Shown here: positions 10,800 through 23,341 of the stretch, piece after piece
Position numbering within the stretch: the stretch's first letter is position 1
Layout: the number at the start of each line of letters is the position of its first letter
NCBI GenBank assembly: GCA_943737045.1
Contig: CALSFV010000017.1
Coordinates: 248,001-312,000 of the forward strand
Length of the DNA: 64,000 nt
Origin: Parapristionchus giblindavisi
Lineage: Eukaryota; Nematoda; Chromadorea; Rhabditida; Diplogasteridae
Direction of reading: 5' to 3'
The notes under the pieces: generated by a model
The model's input: only the letters and a program-made list of their open reading frames with translations
What the model was told of the DNA's origin: nothing
The model's database searches: none
Translations under genes and position numbers: made by a program

Positions 10800-13014
10800 G
10801 AGACCGGCTCGGTAAGACTCGAGCATTATGACCCCCTGCCGGACATTCGCCAAGACTTTCGATCTGGGCCTCAATACTTTCATCATTGACACATACCGGG
10901 GGGAGACCGATGAAAGTTATAGTGAAAATGCCCTTGGGCTCAAACCCGGCTCACATATGTTTCATAAAATAAAAAATTGAAAAATTCATAACTTTTCAAT
11001 CGTGGTAGCTAGGACTTTTATTTATTTTTATTGGTGAATAACATGTCACGCACTCTTATAAACACTCCTGAACAATAATATCATATCGTTCTGAATCTGT
11101 TTTTCGTGTTTGATTTTCGGATTTTTCCTCTTCTATCCTAGTTGAACAGATAGCGCAAGAAATTTCATAATGCATATTGTAGCCCTGACGATTATGTACA
11201 TGGTGGCCATATTCCCTTGGCCAGCCAGCTTGTCTTAAGCCTCGAGATTTGCAACTGTATGTGAGATATGTGTAAATTGCAAAAATCGAAAATTAAATTT
11301 CTTGAAATTCGCAAGAGTAAGAGTTAGCTTTATTATGTCATTTTACTCGTAGCTATGTGAGCATATAGGAAAAATATACAAATAGACTCAGACTACATTT
11401 TAAAAAAAATTTAGAAAATAATTATTTTATTTTTATTTTTTCAACTCCCACATTCAGTCGACCGTCAAGTCAAATTGATTCATAGGGCGGATGGTGGCTG
11501 ATGCATGTGCGTTTGCAGAAACGACTGCAACATGAAGAATCGTCGTTTCGCAGATCTCGAATTTATTTTTTTAATTATCAAACTTGAATATTTATATGTT
11601 TCTTTCATATAAATCGGTTAGAAGGTAGCGTACTGCATCCAAAGCTGTACCATTTTTATCAGTAGGAGTATACGGTATTGAACTACCGTAATCGTCAGGA
11701 ATCGCGAACTAACTTTTTTTCAGTCGACCCTTAATTTTCAACCATGACCCGGGGTTCATGGTTGAGAATGGCTGAGGTCGAAAAATTCATGATGATCCCA
11801 GACCAAATACTATTTGGCATTATATCAACAGTGGACCAACTTTTATATTTATGGATATCAGAGCTCGAATTACCGTACTAGTAATGCACGCACCTGAATT
11901 TTCCGAGAATTTCACCACATTATTACAGGATACGGTAGCTAGATTACGGTAATTCGAGTTATGGTATCCATAAAAATAAAAGTTGGCCCATTGTTGATAT
12001 AATGCCAAATAGTATTTGGTCTGGGATCATCATGAATTTTTCGACCTCAGCCATTCTCAACCATGAACCCCGGGTCATGGTTGAGAATCATGGGTCGACT
12101 GAAAAAAAATTTGTTCGCGATTCCCGACGGTTACGGTAGTGAAGTACAGTACACTCCTACTGATAAAAATGGTACAGCTTTGGTTGCCGTACGCCACCTT
12201 CCAACCGATTTATATGAAAGAAACATATAAATATTCAAGTTTGATAATTTAAAAAATTAATTCGAGATCTGCGAAACGACGATTCTTCACATGGTAGTCG
12301 TTAACGCAAACGCACATGCATCAGCCACCATCCGCCCTATGAATCAACTTGACTTGACGGTCGACTGAATGTGGGAGTTGAAAAAATAAAAATAAAATAA
12401 TTATTTTTCTAAATTTTTTAAAAATGCAGTCTGAGTCTATTTGTATATTTTTCCTATATGCGCACATAGCTACGAGTAAAATGACATAATAAAGCTAACT
12501 CTTACTCTTGCGAATTTCAAGAAATTTAATTTTCGATTTTTGCAATTTGCACATATCTCACATTCAGTTGCAATTCTCGAGGCTTAAGACAAGCTGGCTG
12601 GCCAAGGGAATATGACCACCATGTACATAATCGTCAGGGCTACAATATGCACTATGAAATTTCTTGCGCTATCTGTTCAACGAAGATAGAAGAGGAAAAA
12701 TCCGAAAATCAAACCCGAAAAAACAGATTCAGAACGATATGATATTATTGTTCAGCTGTGTTTATAAGAGCTCATGGCATGTTATTTACCACAAAAAAGA
12801 AATATAAGTCCTAGATATCACGATTGAAAAGATATGAATTTTTCAATTTTTTATTTTATGAAACATATTTGAGCCGGGTTTGAGCCTAAGGGCATTTTCA
12901 CTATAACTTTCATCGGTCTCCCCCCGGCATATGTCTATGATGAAACTATTGAGGCCCAGATCGAAAGTCTTGGCGAATGTCCGGACCATGCTCGAGTCTT
13001 ACCGAGCCGGTCTC
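10800..13014. mobile_element. 2.2 kb near-perfect palindrome flanked by TTAA
   Basis: The arms (10800 to about 11900, and about 11910 to 13014) are inverted copies almost to the centre, with no real loop. The ends read GAGACCGGCTCGGTAAGACT and are flanked on both sides by TTAA (10796-10799, 13015-13018), the target site typical of piggyBac-type and related MITEs. No transposase is visible. The same terminal motif, GTAAGACTCGA followed by GACC.CC, bounds the palindrome at 18232-20206, so they form one family. Confidence 0.75.
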
Positions 13015-13018
13015 TTAA

Positions 13019-14679
13019 AAGCATATTTCAATCTATCTATTCTTCATTCTACAGTGTTTCATTATATATCCACTGAATAAAGTGTGAACAAGCTGAATGA
13101 CAATAAGCGTAATCAGAGGCACAGTTAGAAATTCAAACACTTCTATAGGTGAAGCCCATGACTACAGTCACGATAACAACTCAGCGATGTTAATTCAAAT
13201 ATTGATTATCATCATAGATATATTGCATACAGTAATTATGAAAAAATTCTGTCATTTTGCTCTGGAAGTCATTTTCTTCATTTATCAACTTGGTGATCAG
13301 ATCCTGATGCACAGCGATGATTCTCCTTTCATTACTCTTCCTACTATTTTTGCTGTAGGAAATATTGGATGGCAGATATTAGGCACACCATACATAAATT
13401 ATTTAAGCTAATTCAGATATCATTAGAATCATGGATGTAAAATGCTTGATAGTACAGGCAAAGGTGTGAAATTTTGTTTTGAACAAGCAACATTGCGCCG
13501 TACTTTTATCATGACGAATGAATGGAGTAGACTTGCAAGTATAATTCTAGTTAGACGTAAGTTTACTGCAAGTGGTGTATAATACTGTAATGGATTTCGT
13601 TAAATGTTCTTTCACTTGTACTTAACTTGCAGTAAACTTCTAGTCAATGAGGTCATTTAAGTAAACTGCTTGTTTGGAAATACCAGAGTAACAGATATGC
13701 TATGCATTTGCATAGACATTCGAGTTCCTTCATTTTTAATCACTGCGTTATCATCAAATTCAGAGATTTATCGAAATTTACACGTTGAAATCGTAGTCTT
13801 TCACTCAATTCTTGTCAGCTTATCACTCGTTTTATCAGTTATCACTGAAAGTTGAGATACCAACTAAGCAAATGAGCAATTTGACTCGATATTTGATGAA
13901 ATCACGTTCGAAGGTGAACATAACAAGATTAAACTCCTTTATGAATATATTAACCGTCAGTGATAATTACGTGATCTACAAAAATCGATATTGTTTTGAT
14001 TAGTATTATCGTATTCAGTTAAGACAATTCTTTGAGAGCTAGTAAAACATCAAACATAGACAGCGCATCAACTAATAACCATCAACACGGATATTCTTCT
14101 CATTTTGTTTATTAGATATCTACTCTGTCAGTGAGGCTGTGGAAAATATGGGAAAAATGATCATCGAAAACAGAAAGGAAAAAAATCTAAATAATTATAA
14201 TAATATTATAATAAATAATATTGCTATAAATTTATACATATAAAAATTTTATTAATTAGTGCAGAACTTACCATAGGATTGCAACAAATTATATGCAACA
14301 TTCATCGATGGGCCCTTTCATCACTCACTATGACGGCCTACACTACCCCCTTCGTCTTATCAGCAAATCGTACGATGGAAGTTGAAAGTTCAAGATCAAT
14401 ACAATCTATTGGAATTCTCCTTATTGACTTTCCTACTGGTTTCTGAATATTGTTCAACAGTCCGCTGAATCTAGAACGAAGAATTGTCGTTGACAAAGCG
14501 AAGAAACCGATCAGAAAAGCATTGAAATACTGATTTTCGCAGAATTGCAAATGCCCGAAACGGTAGTCTACGTGCGATCTTTCAAAGTTGAATCGTTATC
14601 AGCGGATTAATTGTCATCTCTGTGTTAGTTTATAAGTGAGCGTAACCTCTCCCGAATCCAATCATTGCTGTATTCAACG
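13019..14679. other. Intergenic region with a diverged MITE (family gamma)
   Basis: No convincing gene. About 13545-13690 carries the core GTGGTGTATAATACTGTAAT and TTTCGTTAAATGTTCTTTCA and ends TACCAGAGTA, matching the MITE at 33217-33424. A minus-strand 70-codon frame at 14338-14550 with a hydrophobic start was considered, but it has no supporting homology or exon partner. Confidence 0.45.
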
Positions 14680-16564
14680 ATGTTTGCTCTCATTCTATCA
14701 GCCCTACTGATTACTGTAAGTCTACTTTTTAAGTAAAGTTTAATTACCTAAATTTGGGACTATTTTTCAGTCCTCAAGCGCTCTCTCATTGAGAGGATTC
14801 GTTGAGAATCTCAATATGGCCGCTGATGACTCGGCGCCATCTCCATTTGATGTTTCCGCCTGCGGCAAGACCAAGGTTTGTTAGTTTGAAGGAAAGATGA
14901 GAAAGTTCAATGATTATTATATAATATTTATACGTTTTCACTCAAAATATTTCACGATAAACTAGCTAGTAGTAGCAAAAATTGATATTTAATAATCCAT
15001 TTTGTTGCAGGGATGCCTCTTCGGTCCTGACAATTTCGATCCTCCATGTGTTCCTGGTGGTTCAGGAGATGTAAGTAATTTATCGGGTTCAAAGATTCAA
15101 AATCTTTAGAAAAATCTTCCATATTTTGACATCTTGCGTTGCTAAAATTGATGAAATTATGAAGATAAATAATGTACGGTATTTCAGGGAGCATGCACCA
15201 TGGCATTCTCGTTCAAACCAGTAGATGATCAACATGTAGAGATGGAATTATGGGGAACGATCGAGACTGAGGACATGTCCGCCAATAACTTCTATGTGGC
15301 CATATCATTTTCCACCGACGATCGTATGGTAAGGTTTTTGGCACGATAAATTTTTATTACATTTCAGCGATAGAAAGGGTTCCGCGAATATTTTCGTGAA
15401 CAAACTGTGAAGACAGATAGCACAAAAGTTGCTACATACGATATATCTCTTTGCTAATTTAGCTTATTGATCGCAAGAATCATGAATGAATTATGCTTTA
15501 TAGTGCTGACAATTGTGCGAATATTCCAAAACTGTAATAAACATACATATACATACATATAAACATGTGACATGTTTTAATCAGTGTAAATATTTAGTCG
15601 ATTAATCTCATTGCAGGGTGATGATGCAGTAACTGAGTGTTCTCAACTACTAAATGGACAAGCCAGTGTCAAGGCCAGCTACAACTATTACCACGATGAA
15701 AACGCTAAGTCTGGACCCGATAATAGGAGAATCGAAGGAGAAGAGGTAGTTTATACTTACCACATATTCTTTAGATGTTTAAAGCGTGTCTGTTAGTGAT
15801 GGCTTACAATTAGTACTTACTGTATGTAATACTTTCTTTGAGTAAGTTAGTTAGTACGTAAGTAAGTAATTTAGTTAGTGAGTTAGTATGTTTGTTAGTA
15901 CTTTTTCTTAACTTACCCAATTGCAGTCCGTCCGTCCTTCCATCTACTCGCAGTCTACATTGTCTACCGCTGATGGGTACATCTACTGCAAGTTCACTCA
16001 GAGAATTGCTGATATCCCGAATAACAACAAGGTACAAATACAATAAGAATCTGTCAATAGTATTCACACTTTATATTTCTTGGTTCTCCGCATTTGAGAG
16101 CGTTACAATTGACAATGGCTACTGTAACTTTGGAAACTATGTTGTTCAGTTCGTGCATTATATCATTTCACATCATTCTAGGTCCAAAATCTTCTCCAGA
16201 CCACCCTCGACACGCCCTACTGGCATATGCTGGCCAAGGGAACCACAAATACAACCGGTAAGTTATTATTTAAGGTACTGAATCCTCATTCAAAATCAGG
16301 GCTACTTTCGCCGTAAATGCTCAAAACAGAAAAGGTATCAAAAAGTAATGAAAATGACATCGTGTACCTTGAATAACGGAATTTTATTTTAATTGCTTTT
16401 TTTCAAAATATAATTACTGTGCTTCAGATATTCTCAAGCACGTTCATCATCGTAGAGCCAAATCCACAAGGGCGTTCACCTTCAGAGAGGGAGGATCGTC
16501 TACTTCTACAATGTCGATGTTCCTCGCTGTTGCGGTCACTCTTATTGTTAGACAGTGGCAGTGA
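14680..16564 (+). CDS. DOMON-domain secreted/membrane-anchored protein
   Basis: Eight exons (14680-14715, 14771-14875, 15011-15070, 15188-15328, 15617-15745, 15927-16031, 16182-16257, 16428-16564) give 262 residues. Exon 1 is a signal peptide (MFALILSALLIT). About residues 68-225 form a DOMON domain: VAISFSTDDRMGDDAVTEC, then a GYIYCKFTQRI strand and LKHVHHRRAKS, the order seen in ferric-chelate-reductase-like and SDR2-type DOMON proteins, which bind heme or sugar. The C-terminus is hydrophobic (MSMFLAVAVTLIV), suggesting GPI anchoring or one membrane span. No cytochrome b561 membrane domain follows, so it is not a full reductase. The ligand is not predictable. Confidence 0.85.
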
Positions 16565-17072
16565 TCGATTATCGATTTGCTTTATTGATCTCAAAGTTGT
16601 TACGGGATATGATTGTACGTATAAATTATTCATTTCTATACAAAAAAGATGTTAATGGCAAAAATGAATTAGTTTAATGGGAGTACCCAGAAAGTTCAAC
16701 AGAACCAGCCAGTCTATTTAAAAATACAGTAAAACTTCACTTTTCGATCTACTGAAAATGACTTACAATTAATGATTGCTCGTTGCTCAGTACAATAAAG
16801 AAATCATTAAAAATTTTCGCTCTATTGAAGATCGTGTTACGGATGTGACATTGGATTATATTAAAAATTAAAGTTTCTTGTGATATCATGGTAAAATAGG
16901 GCAAATTCAGATAAATTTAAATAAAAAAACAGACCTGAGAATGCTTATATTTATATATTTAATATTTTTACTTATTTATTTAATATTACAAACTTCTAAG
17001 AACTCGTTTATGCATATGATAAATGATATTTACGATTACGATTTACGATTAAAACACATTTATCAAGAGTAG

Positions 17073-17219
17073 GACTCTGATGTGCATGGGGAAATCTCTT
17101 CTTACTTCCGACAGTCCCAGAACACCGACGTTGATCTTCATATGCGCGTCTTCGATTTCACAAATCCGAGAAGATCAGCAGGCAGTTTGGAGATGACCGA
17201 AGAAGTTGGCTTCCCATGA
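17073..17219 (+). CDS. Orphan terminal-exon-like frame
   Basis: A 49-codon frame follows a TAG acceptor-like site and ends in TGA; it reads HGEISSYFRQSQNTDVDLHM and then RVFDFTNPRRSAG. Codons look coding-like, but no upstream exon joins it and the preceding DOMON gene ends about 0.5 kb earlier. It may be a leftover exon of a lost gene. Product unknown. Confidence 0.25.
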   Translation, partial: DSDVHGEISSYFRQSQNTDVDLHMRVFDFTNPRRSAGSLEMTEEVGFP

Positions 17220-18227
17220 TTGGGTCTCACTGCCACGGTGACCCAATCCGGCTTGGCAGGGATTCTTGATGCTCAGAGCAAAATGAACGGGCGACCGCTA
17301 AAGATGACTGACGCAAACGAGAATGAGATATATGATATGCAATGATTAAAATTCCCTTTCTTCTTTCAATTAAATTAAATTTCCAAAAATTTTCAAAATT
17401 CGCGCCTTTGCATGCACTATGAAGCAAATAATAATAAATTTAAGAGTTGCAATAATAACAAAGAAATATAAAACATTCATAATTCTAGCGATCAAGCATA
17501 AAATCTTTTACGTTATGTATAATTACTTCTGATATCTTACCGTCTTCACAATTTGGTCACGAAAATATCCAAATTTAATCTATAATATTTCGATCTATTA
17601 TAGCGAGACTATTCTTGGAGAGCGAGCTAAGATGTCATAGTACGTTTTTTCGTCATTCTGTTACGAAAAAATCATCAAAGAGACACGTTATTCAATGTCA
17701 ACAGCACATTATTGCTTGATTTTCTAACTTAAATAGCGATACAATTTTAAATTCTTATAATTAGTGCATATGAACCCAATGAAACAAATTAAGGTACGAT
17801 TAACGAACTTGAAATGGTCTTAACGACGTTTGACAAAAGCTACTTTCGCCTTGTGACGCTTTTATTTCTATGTTTCTTCTAATACTAACCTCACTCTTGG
17901 ACGCTGGAGAAAGATCACTCGCCCATTAGTTGACACTAATTGCAAGTATTCTGGATGATTGGATGGCTAAAAGGTGTTTGTTCCCATCAATCTAGATTCA
18001 TAAGAGCAAAATCAAGAGAAAAGTCCACCAAAAGTAAATAATGAAAACACGAACTCTCAAGGCATAAATCAGAGAGAGCAGTAGTACACAACCTAGGGCC
18101 TCATCCGGTCCTCTACCCTCTATGGCCTCATCCACCCTACATCATTGATCCCACTCTGATGGTGCAATGTTGAGTTGGAACATTTTTCCTGGAACATTGT
18201 ATTTCGAAACTTCTAGTTGGGTACTTT
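17220..18227. other. Intergenic, no gene recognised
   Basis: Low-complexity AT-rich sequence. A short hairpin at about 17223-17248 (TTGGGTC ... GACCCAA) is present. I see no exon series. Confidence 0.45.
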
Positions 18228-18231
18228 TTAA

Positions 18232-20206
18232 GAGGCATGCTCCGTAAGACTCGATCATACTGACCACCCCCCGGACGCGAGCGCTAGCAATGAGAACTGG
18301 GGGTCGATACTAGGATGTTAGGAGTGTCACCGGCCCTTATTGCACAAAACAGTAGAAATTTCCTGTTTGTGCCCTCAGGCTATAAGAAAAATGAATTTCA
18401 GTGTAAAAACGTTTAAAAATCATAATTTCTCAAATTGTTGAGATAAATTCCAAATATCATTTGCGATGAGTCTAGGGTGCACAGACCTTGCTAATTCACT
18501 ATTAGCATCGTATGTGCGTTGATTCCTAAACCTCTTTTTTGACTCAAAATTTTGGTTTTTTCGGACAAATCATCCCTTGTTGTAGTTTGCTCCAGAGTTT
18601 TTCGACCAGGTATTGTAGCCTAAGCAATTCTGCATCGATTTCACTTAAAACTGGGTTCTTCACGATAGACCCAGTTCTCGAATTTTTCGATCGAAGTGCC
18701 GTCATCGATGGTTTTCCCGAACAAATGCTGTATTTTCCAAACGATTTATTGCGGAATTGTGGTCTGCTCAAAGTTTCGAGGTGAGACGAGTAAAATGACA
18801 CAAGAAGCCCATCACTTGGATCAATTTGAAAATTTCGATTTTCACGACCCATGGTCTGAAAATATCAAAATTTCTCAACTTTGAAATGTTTTCATTTTTG
18901 TGGCTTGTTGTGAAGTACTAATGATGTGAATAATATTCAGCCAATGCTCAATGGCTGATCTCTCCTTTCAACCATTTTTTCGAAAATTTTCATTCTGATT
19001 GCGTACGAAAAATCAGAATTGCGTTTGAATCGGTTTCCAACTTCCTTTCTGTACCATTCTGTCATAGTACTTTGCAATGTACATAATCAGTATGAAAATC
19101 GTTTATTTTCAAAAATTCAAAAAATAAAATTTGAGTGCCTACTCTCACGGCAAATATCTGAAATATTGCATTTTTTCGACTCGAATGCTGCGACAATGAG
19201 CAAATGACAATGACAATGTGAAGTTTCATGATGAGTAAACATAGTAAAACTGAAATCCCGGCATTCGGCTCACTTTTGAAAAATGGATTTCCATGACCCC
19301 GGGGTAATGGCGAAAAAAAATGAATTTTCGAAAATGAACGATTTTCATTTTGATTATGTACATTGCAAAGTACTATGACAGAATGTTACAGAAAGCAAGT
19401 TGGAAACCGATTCAAACACAATTCTGATTTTTCGCACGCAATCAGAATGAAAATTTTCGAAAAAAATGGTTGAAAGGAAAGATCGACCATTGAGCATTGG
19501 CTGAATATTATTCACATCATTAGTACTTCACAACAAGCCACATAAATGAAAACATTTCAAAGTTGAGAAATTTTGAAATTTTCGGACCATGACCCCCGGG
19601 TCGTGAAAATCGAAAATTTCAAATTGATCCAAGTGATTTGCTTCTTGTGTCATATTACTCGTCTCACCTCGACACTTTGAGTAGGCCACAATTCCGCACC
19701 AATCGTTGGGAAAATACAGCATTTGTTTGGGAAAACCATCGATTACGTAACTTCGATCGAAAAATTCAAGAACTGGGTCTATCGTGAAGAACCCAATTTT
19801 AAGTGAAATCGATGCAGAATTGCTTAGGCTACAATACCTGGTCGAAAAACTCTGGAGCAAACTACAACAAGGGATGATTTGTCCGAAAAAACCAAAATTT
19901 TGAGTCAAAAAAGAGGTTTAGGAATCAACGCACATACGATGCTAATAGTGAATTAGCAAGGTCTGTGCACCCTAGACTCATCGCAAATGATATTTGGAAT
20001 TTATCTCAACAACTTGAGAAATTATGATTTTTAAACGTTTTTGCACTTAAATTTATTTTTCTTATAGCCTGAAGGCACGAACAGGAAATTTCTACTGTTT
20101 TGTGCAATAAGGGCCGGTGACACTCCTAACACCCTAGTATCGACCCCCAGTTCTCATTGCTAGCGCTCGCGTCCGGGGGGTGGTCGAGTCTTAACGGCCA
20201 TCTCTC
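18232..20206. mobile_element. 2.0 kb near-perfect palindrome, TTAA-flanked, same family as 10.8-13.0 kb
   Basis: Inverted arms meet near 19220. TTAA flanks both ends (18228-18231, 20207-20210). The ends share GTAAGACTCGA, GACCACCCC and CCGGAC blocks with the 10800-13014 element, but the interiors differ. The mirrored reading frames (for example 18539-18784 and 19528-19908) arise from the palindrome. No transposase seen. Confidence 0.75.
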
Positions 20207-20280
20207 TTAAAAAGAACTCTCACTTCAAAACTATTCATTCGGACACCGCTATTTGGGGAAAGTTGTTATTGAAATGAAAG

Positions 20281-20838
20281 GGCTGGAATTCTCATTTCGT
20301 AATTATAATATTGGAAACCACATTTCGCAACTTTTTTTCTAACAACTTTTTTCGAACTATGTTTTGGGAACTATGTTTTGTTAACTTTCGTGTTGGAAAG
20401 TGATCTCCGAAAACTGATGTTTGTTGAATTTTTGATCTTATTGGTCATGGTAATTTCTCATTTGCAACTCATTTGCATACCCATTTTCATTCTCATTTGT
20501 TTGTTTGGTGCTTATCTCCTCATAAATCTCATGTCTCTCGCTGTAGGAATCGGTGGTCCGCCTGTGAAGTGAGATAAAATGAGTGAATGAGATAAAAGGT
20601 TCCAGAACCATAGTTCCATTGAAATAGTTCCAGAAAAAAAGTTCCGAGATGAGGTTTTTGAAAGAATAATTTCTGAAATGCATAATTCCGAGCTGGTCAT
20701 TCCGAAAGAAATGATCCGAGATGACCGGTCTAAAATGAAGGATTCCCAGAACATAATTCTGAAACAAATTGTTCCCTCAACGGTGATCTAATAAAAATGG
20801 TCCGATAAATGAAGTTACAGGAAAAATGTTCCAAATCA
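20281..20838. repeat. Two inverted arrays of a degenerate ~14-bp repeat
   Basis: Right array (about 20597-20838): some 17 units of 14-16 bp with consensus near GTTCCGAAATAATA; the first four units are exactly 14 bp. Left array (about 20281-20410): about 10 units of GAACTATGTTTTGG type, the reverse complement of the right units. A spacer of about 185 bp separates them. The whole forms a diverged inverted structure and not a gene. Confidence 0.7.
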
Positions 20839-21129
20839 ACATTGCACCCACTCTGATATTTGATCTTGGATATACTAGTGTATACGTTATTGAGAACCAT
20901 CTTCACCTTCCCTATTTTCCCATTGTCTATTCTCCCCTATTTATTTCCTTGTGCAAATCTTCTTCATTTATATCATTTATTCATTCATTCATTTTTTGTT
21001 GTACTTGCTGAAACATCTTCGCGATGTATGATAGATAAATAAATAAACAACCGAACAAAATATGATAGGATATTTGCTATCCTTCTTCCGCCGCGAAATG
21101 AGTCCTCTGTTTCGTATGTAGGGCATTCG

Positions 21130-21585
21130 CGATCGCTACAGCTACGAGAACATATTGGAGAAGACTATACTGCCCTGGGTCCGCGCCACGCACAGCCGCA
21201 TATTCGTTATTGTGCTGGATCACTATCGATCGGTTGCGTGTTTTGAATTTGCGGCCTCTCTCTGAGCGTAGAACACTAAACGATCTTGTCCTGGCGAGAC
21301 AGATCATGACGCCAGACAGGGGATACTTGCAATCACAGGGGAAGTTAATATAGCCATGTCCTCTATGTATTCATTTAGACCGGTTAGATCTCGAGTCAAT
21401 ACTTTTGCCATTCACATAGAATTTACTCGTGTCACTTGTCGTTATCACTCTTTCGCTTTAAGAACCAGTAGACTTTTCAAGAAGTTACCCCCTCACATTA
21501 TTTCTAGTACTTCCCATAGACAATTCAGATCTCTGTTGTTACAATCGAATGTATTAACAATAAGTGATCTCATTAGTGTGTAAAG
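21130..21585 (+). pseudogene. Non-LTR retrotransposon (LINE) ORF2 C-terminal remnant
   Basis: One frame reads DRLRVLNLRPLSERRTLNDL, the typical region downstream of the reverse transcriptase domain in LINE ORF2 proteins. After a frameshift the sequence continues FRPVRSRVNTF ... RTSRLFKKLPPHII and ends at a stop near 21583, matching the usual C-terminal SF..R...L.N.LP pattern. Reverse transcriptase and endonuclease parts are absent (5' truncation). The clade cannot be fixed from this piece. Confidence 0.65.
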
Positions 21586-21828
21586 TAGTTGTTTATTTAC
21601 TCTTCCTTTAGCACCTATCCATTCCACCTTGTTGCTTATCTCCATTCTGATCTTTGGTCTTGGTCATCTCAACTATCTACATACAATTACCGAATCCTCA
21701 CGGTGTCATGCAGCCTCATCCACTGCTCATTCCATGCAGCCTCATCCACTGCTCATTGCTCACGCTCCATGTGCAATCAAGATAATCTACGAGTGGGACC
21801 ACTGATCACGTATGGAGATCCTTTTTCA

Positions 21829-21842
21829 CCCCCCCCCCCCCC
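21829..21842. repeat. C14 homopolymer tract
   Basis: Fourteen consecutive C. One of six mononucleotide G/C runs of 11-14 bp in this window (others at 23350, 26206, 26385, 42605 and 47025). Confidence 0.95.
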
Positions 21843-22904
21843 GCCCGAGTCACCTTTCACTTATTTCCTTCTTTTAGACAGTGAAGTCATTATCATCACC
21901 TATTTATTTTTGATCATACTTATTTTCATGTGTCGTTGCATGCGTGTGCATGTAGATAAAATATATGAGAGGAATCGCCAGAGGTTCGACCACCCCCGGA
22001 CATAGAAATTTCGACCCCCTGAAAAATTCAGATTAAGTACTTTGAACGATGCTCTATCGAACTGCGTTGGCCGAATTTGCATATCTGCTCTTATTTTCGA
22101 GTTACGGTAGGTCAGAGATGGCAGGTACGGTATTTTTGGCTCGAGCGTGCGTCAGAAAAAATATCATAACTCCGTTCAAAATAATGATAGACAATTTTCC
22201 AAAAAAAGCATCGAAAGAGGAGATCTTGGGCAACATTTCCCAGTTGATGACGTCATTTGTCGACCATGCGCCGGTGCGGGGCGGTCGGTTTTATGAAAAA
22301 GTGACGTAACTTTCCTAATCGGAAAAAGTGAACTTTTCTTCTATGCGCGTTTTGTTGCATCCATATGTGTCTAAAAATGACCCAAGTTTCAGAGGATTTG
22401 AGAAATGCAAAAAAAGCGTTGATTTTAGTGACGCGATCTCGGACCTGTCAAAGGAAATAACGGCTTATTCCTTTACCAAGAAACAGCAAAAGAGCTTAAA
22501 TGACTCAAAAACATCCGAAAAAACATTACGAGCTCAAAATACCCATATATGACAGTTATTTGAAACACAAAATCACCGATTTTCGAAAAATTTGAAAAAA
22601 AAAACCATATTTTGCTTTTCCACGTGGAAAAAACGTTTCAGCAATGTTAATTAATCTTTATAATATTTCTTATAATGTTTTTGAACATTTATGTTTTTGG
22701 AAGTGAAGGCCTACCTGCTCTTAGAGCCGAGATATCCGCCATCGAGATTACACGCGCGCGCCCCAACTCACCCTTTGAGAAGAGATGTGTTGCCATAAAA
22801 TGAACGTTTTCCAGCTCAGAATGACTCAAAACAGTTTGTTTCATCATTCTTATCACGAAAAAATACCTTGGAACACGTTTTCTGTGTCTGTAAAAATCAG
22901 CAAA

Positions 22905-22978
22905 AGATTTGGATCGAACCGGGGTTCGAACCCGCTCGGTGTTTTTAGAGCGGTACCTCATTACCTCGACGCCTCGAA
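22905..22978 (-). tRNA. tRNA-like block in the foldback loop (pseudo)
   Basis: On the minus strand a B-box-like GCGGGTTCGAACCCC follows a strong CCGCTC ... GAGCGG stem with a 10-base loop and an A-box-like GTCGAGGTAATGAGG. The loop is too long for a normal anticodon arm and the acceptor is missing. It is a tRNA-derived or pseudo sequence. Confidence 0.35.
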
Positions 22979-23293
22979 TGATTTTGCTTATTTTTTATTT
23001 ATTTATTTATCGTACATCGCAAGAGTGTTTCAACAAGTACAAAGTGTTCGAGTGCAAAAAAAATATGTGAAAGAATAAAATTATTAAAAGAGGATGGGGA
23101 TGGGGGGAATGTGAGAGATCAATTGATTTACTAAACATAGTAATAGTAATAGTAATAGTAACATAGTAACATGATACAACGGATGTCTTTGTAATATGTT
23201 ATTTCAATGCTAATTGTCTTCAATTTTGACTGATTTCTCTAATAAATGTATCTTATCTAACATTAGTTTTGACATTGTACTTCATCATTCCTT

Positions 23294-23295
<2 letters not shown>

Positions 23296-23338
<43 letters not shown>
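23296..23338. repeat. (GA)n microsatellite followed by a G11 run
   Basis: About 20 perfect GA repeats, then GGAAGG and a G11 tract at 23350-23360. Located in the loop of the foldback element. Confidence 0.95.

Positions 23339-23341
<3 letters not shown>

Noticed and set aside
13097..13411. 104-codon plus-strand frame
   Set aside because: Low-complexity Ile-rich translation with no splice context, homology or codon pattern; likely chance in AT-rich DNA.
14338..14550. 70-codon minus-strand frame with hydrophobic N-terminus upstream of the DOMON gene
   Set aside because: No homology, no TATA or leader site recognised, and overlap with the likely promoter of the DOMON gene. Kept only as a note.
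18539..19908. Mirrored frames of 81-126 codons in the 18.2-20.2 kb palindrome
   Set aside because: They are the same arm sequence read on opposite strands, with no domain, splice structure or coding b periodicity I could see.
20597..20838. CRISPR array
   Set aside because: Units are ~14 bp, contiguous without spacers, strongly diverged, and in a eukaryotic context.
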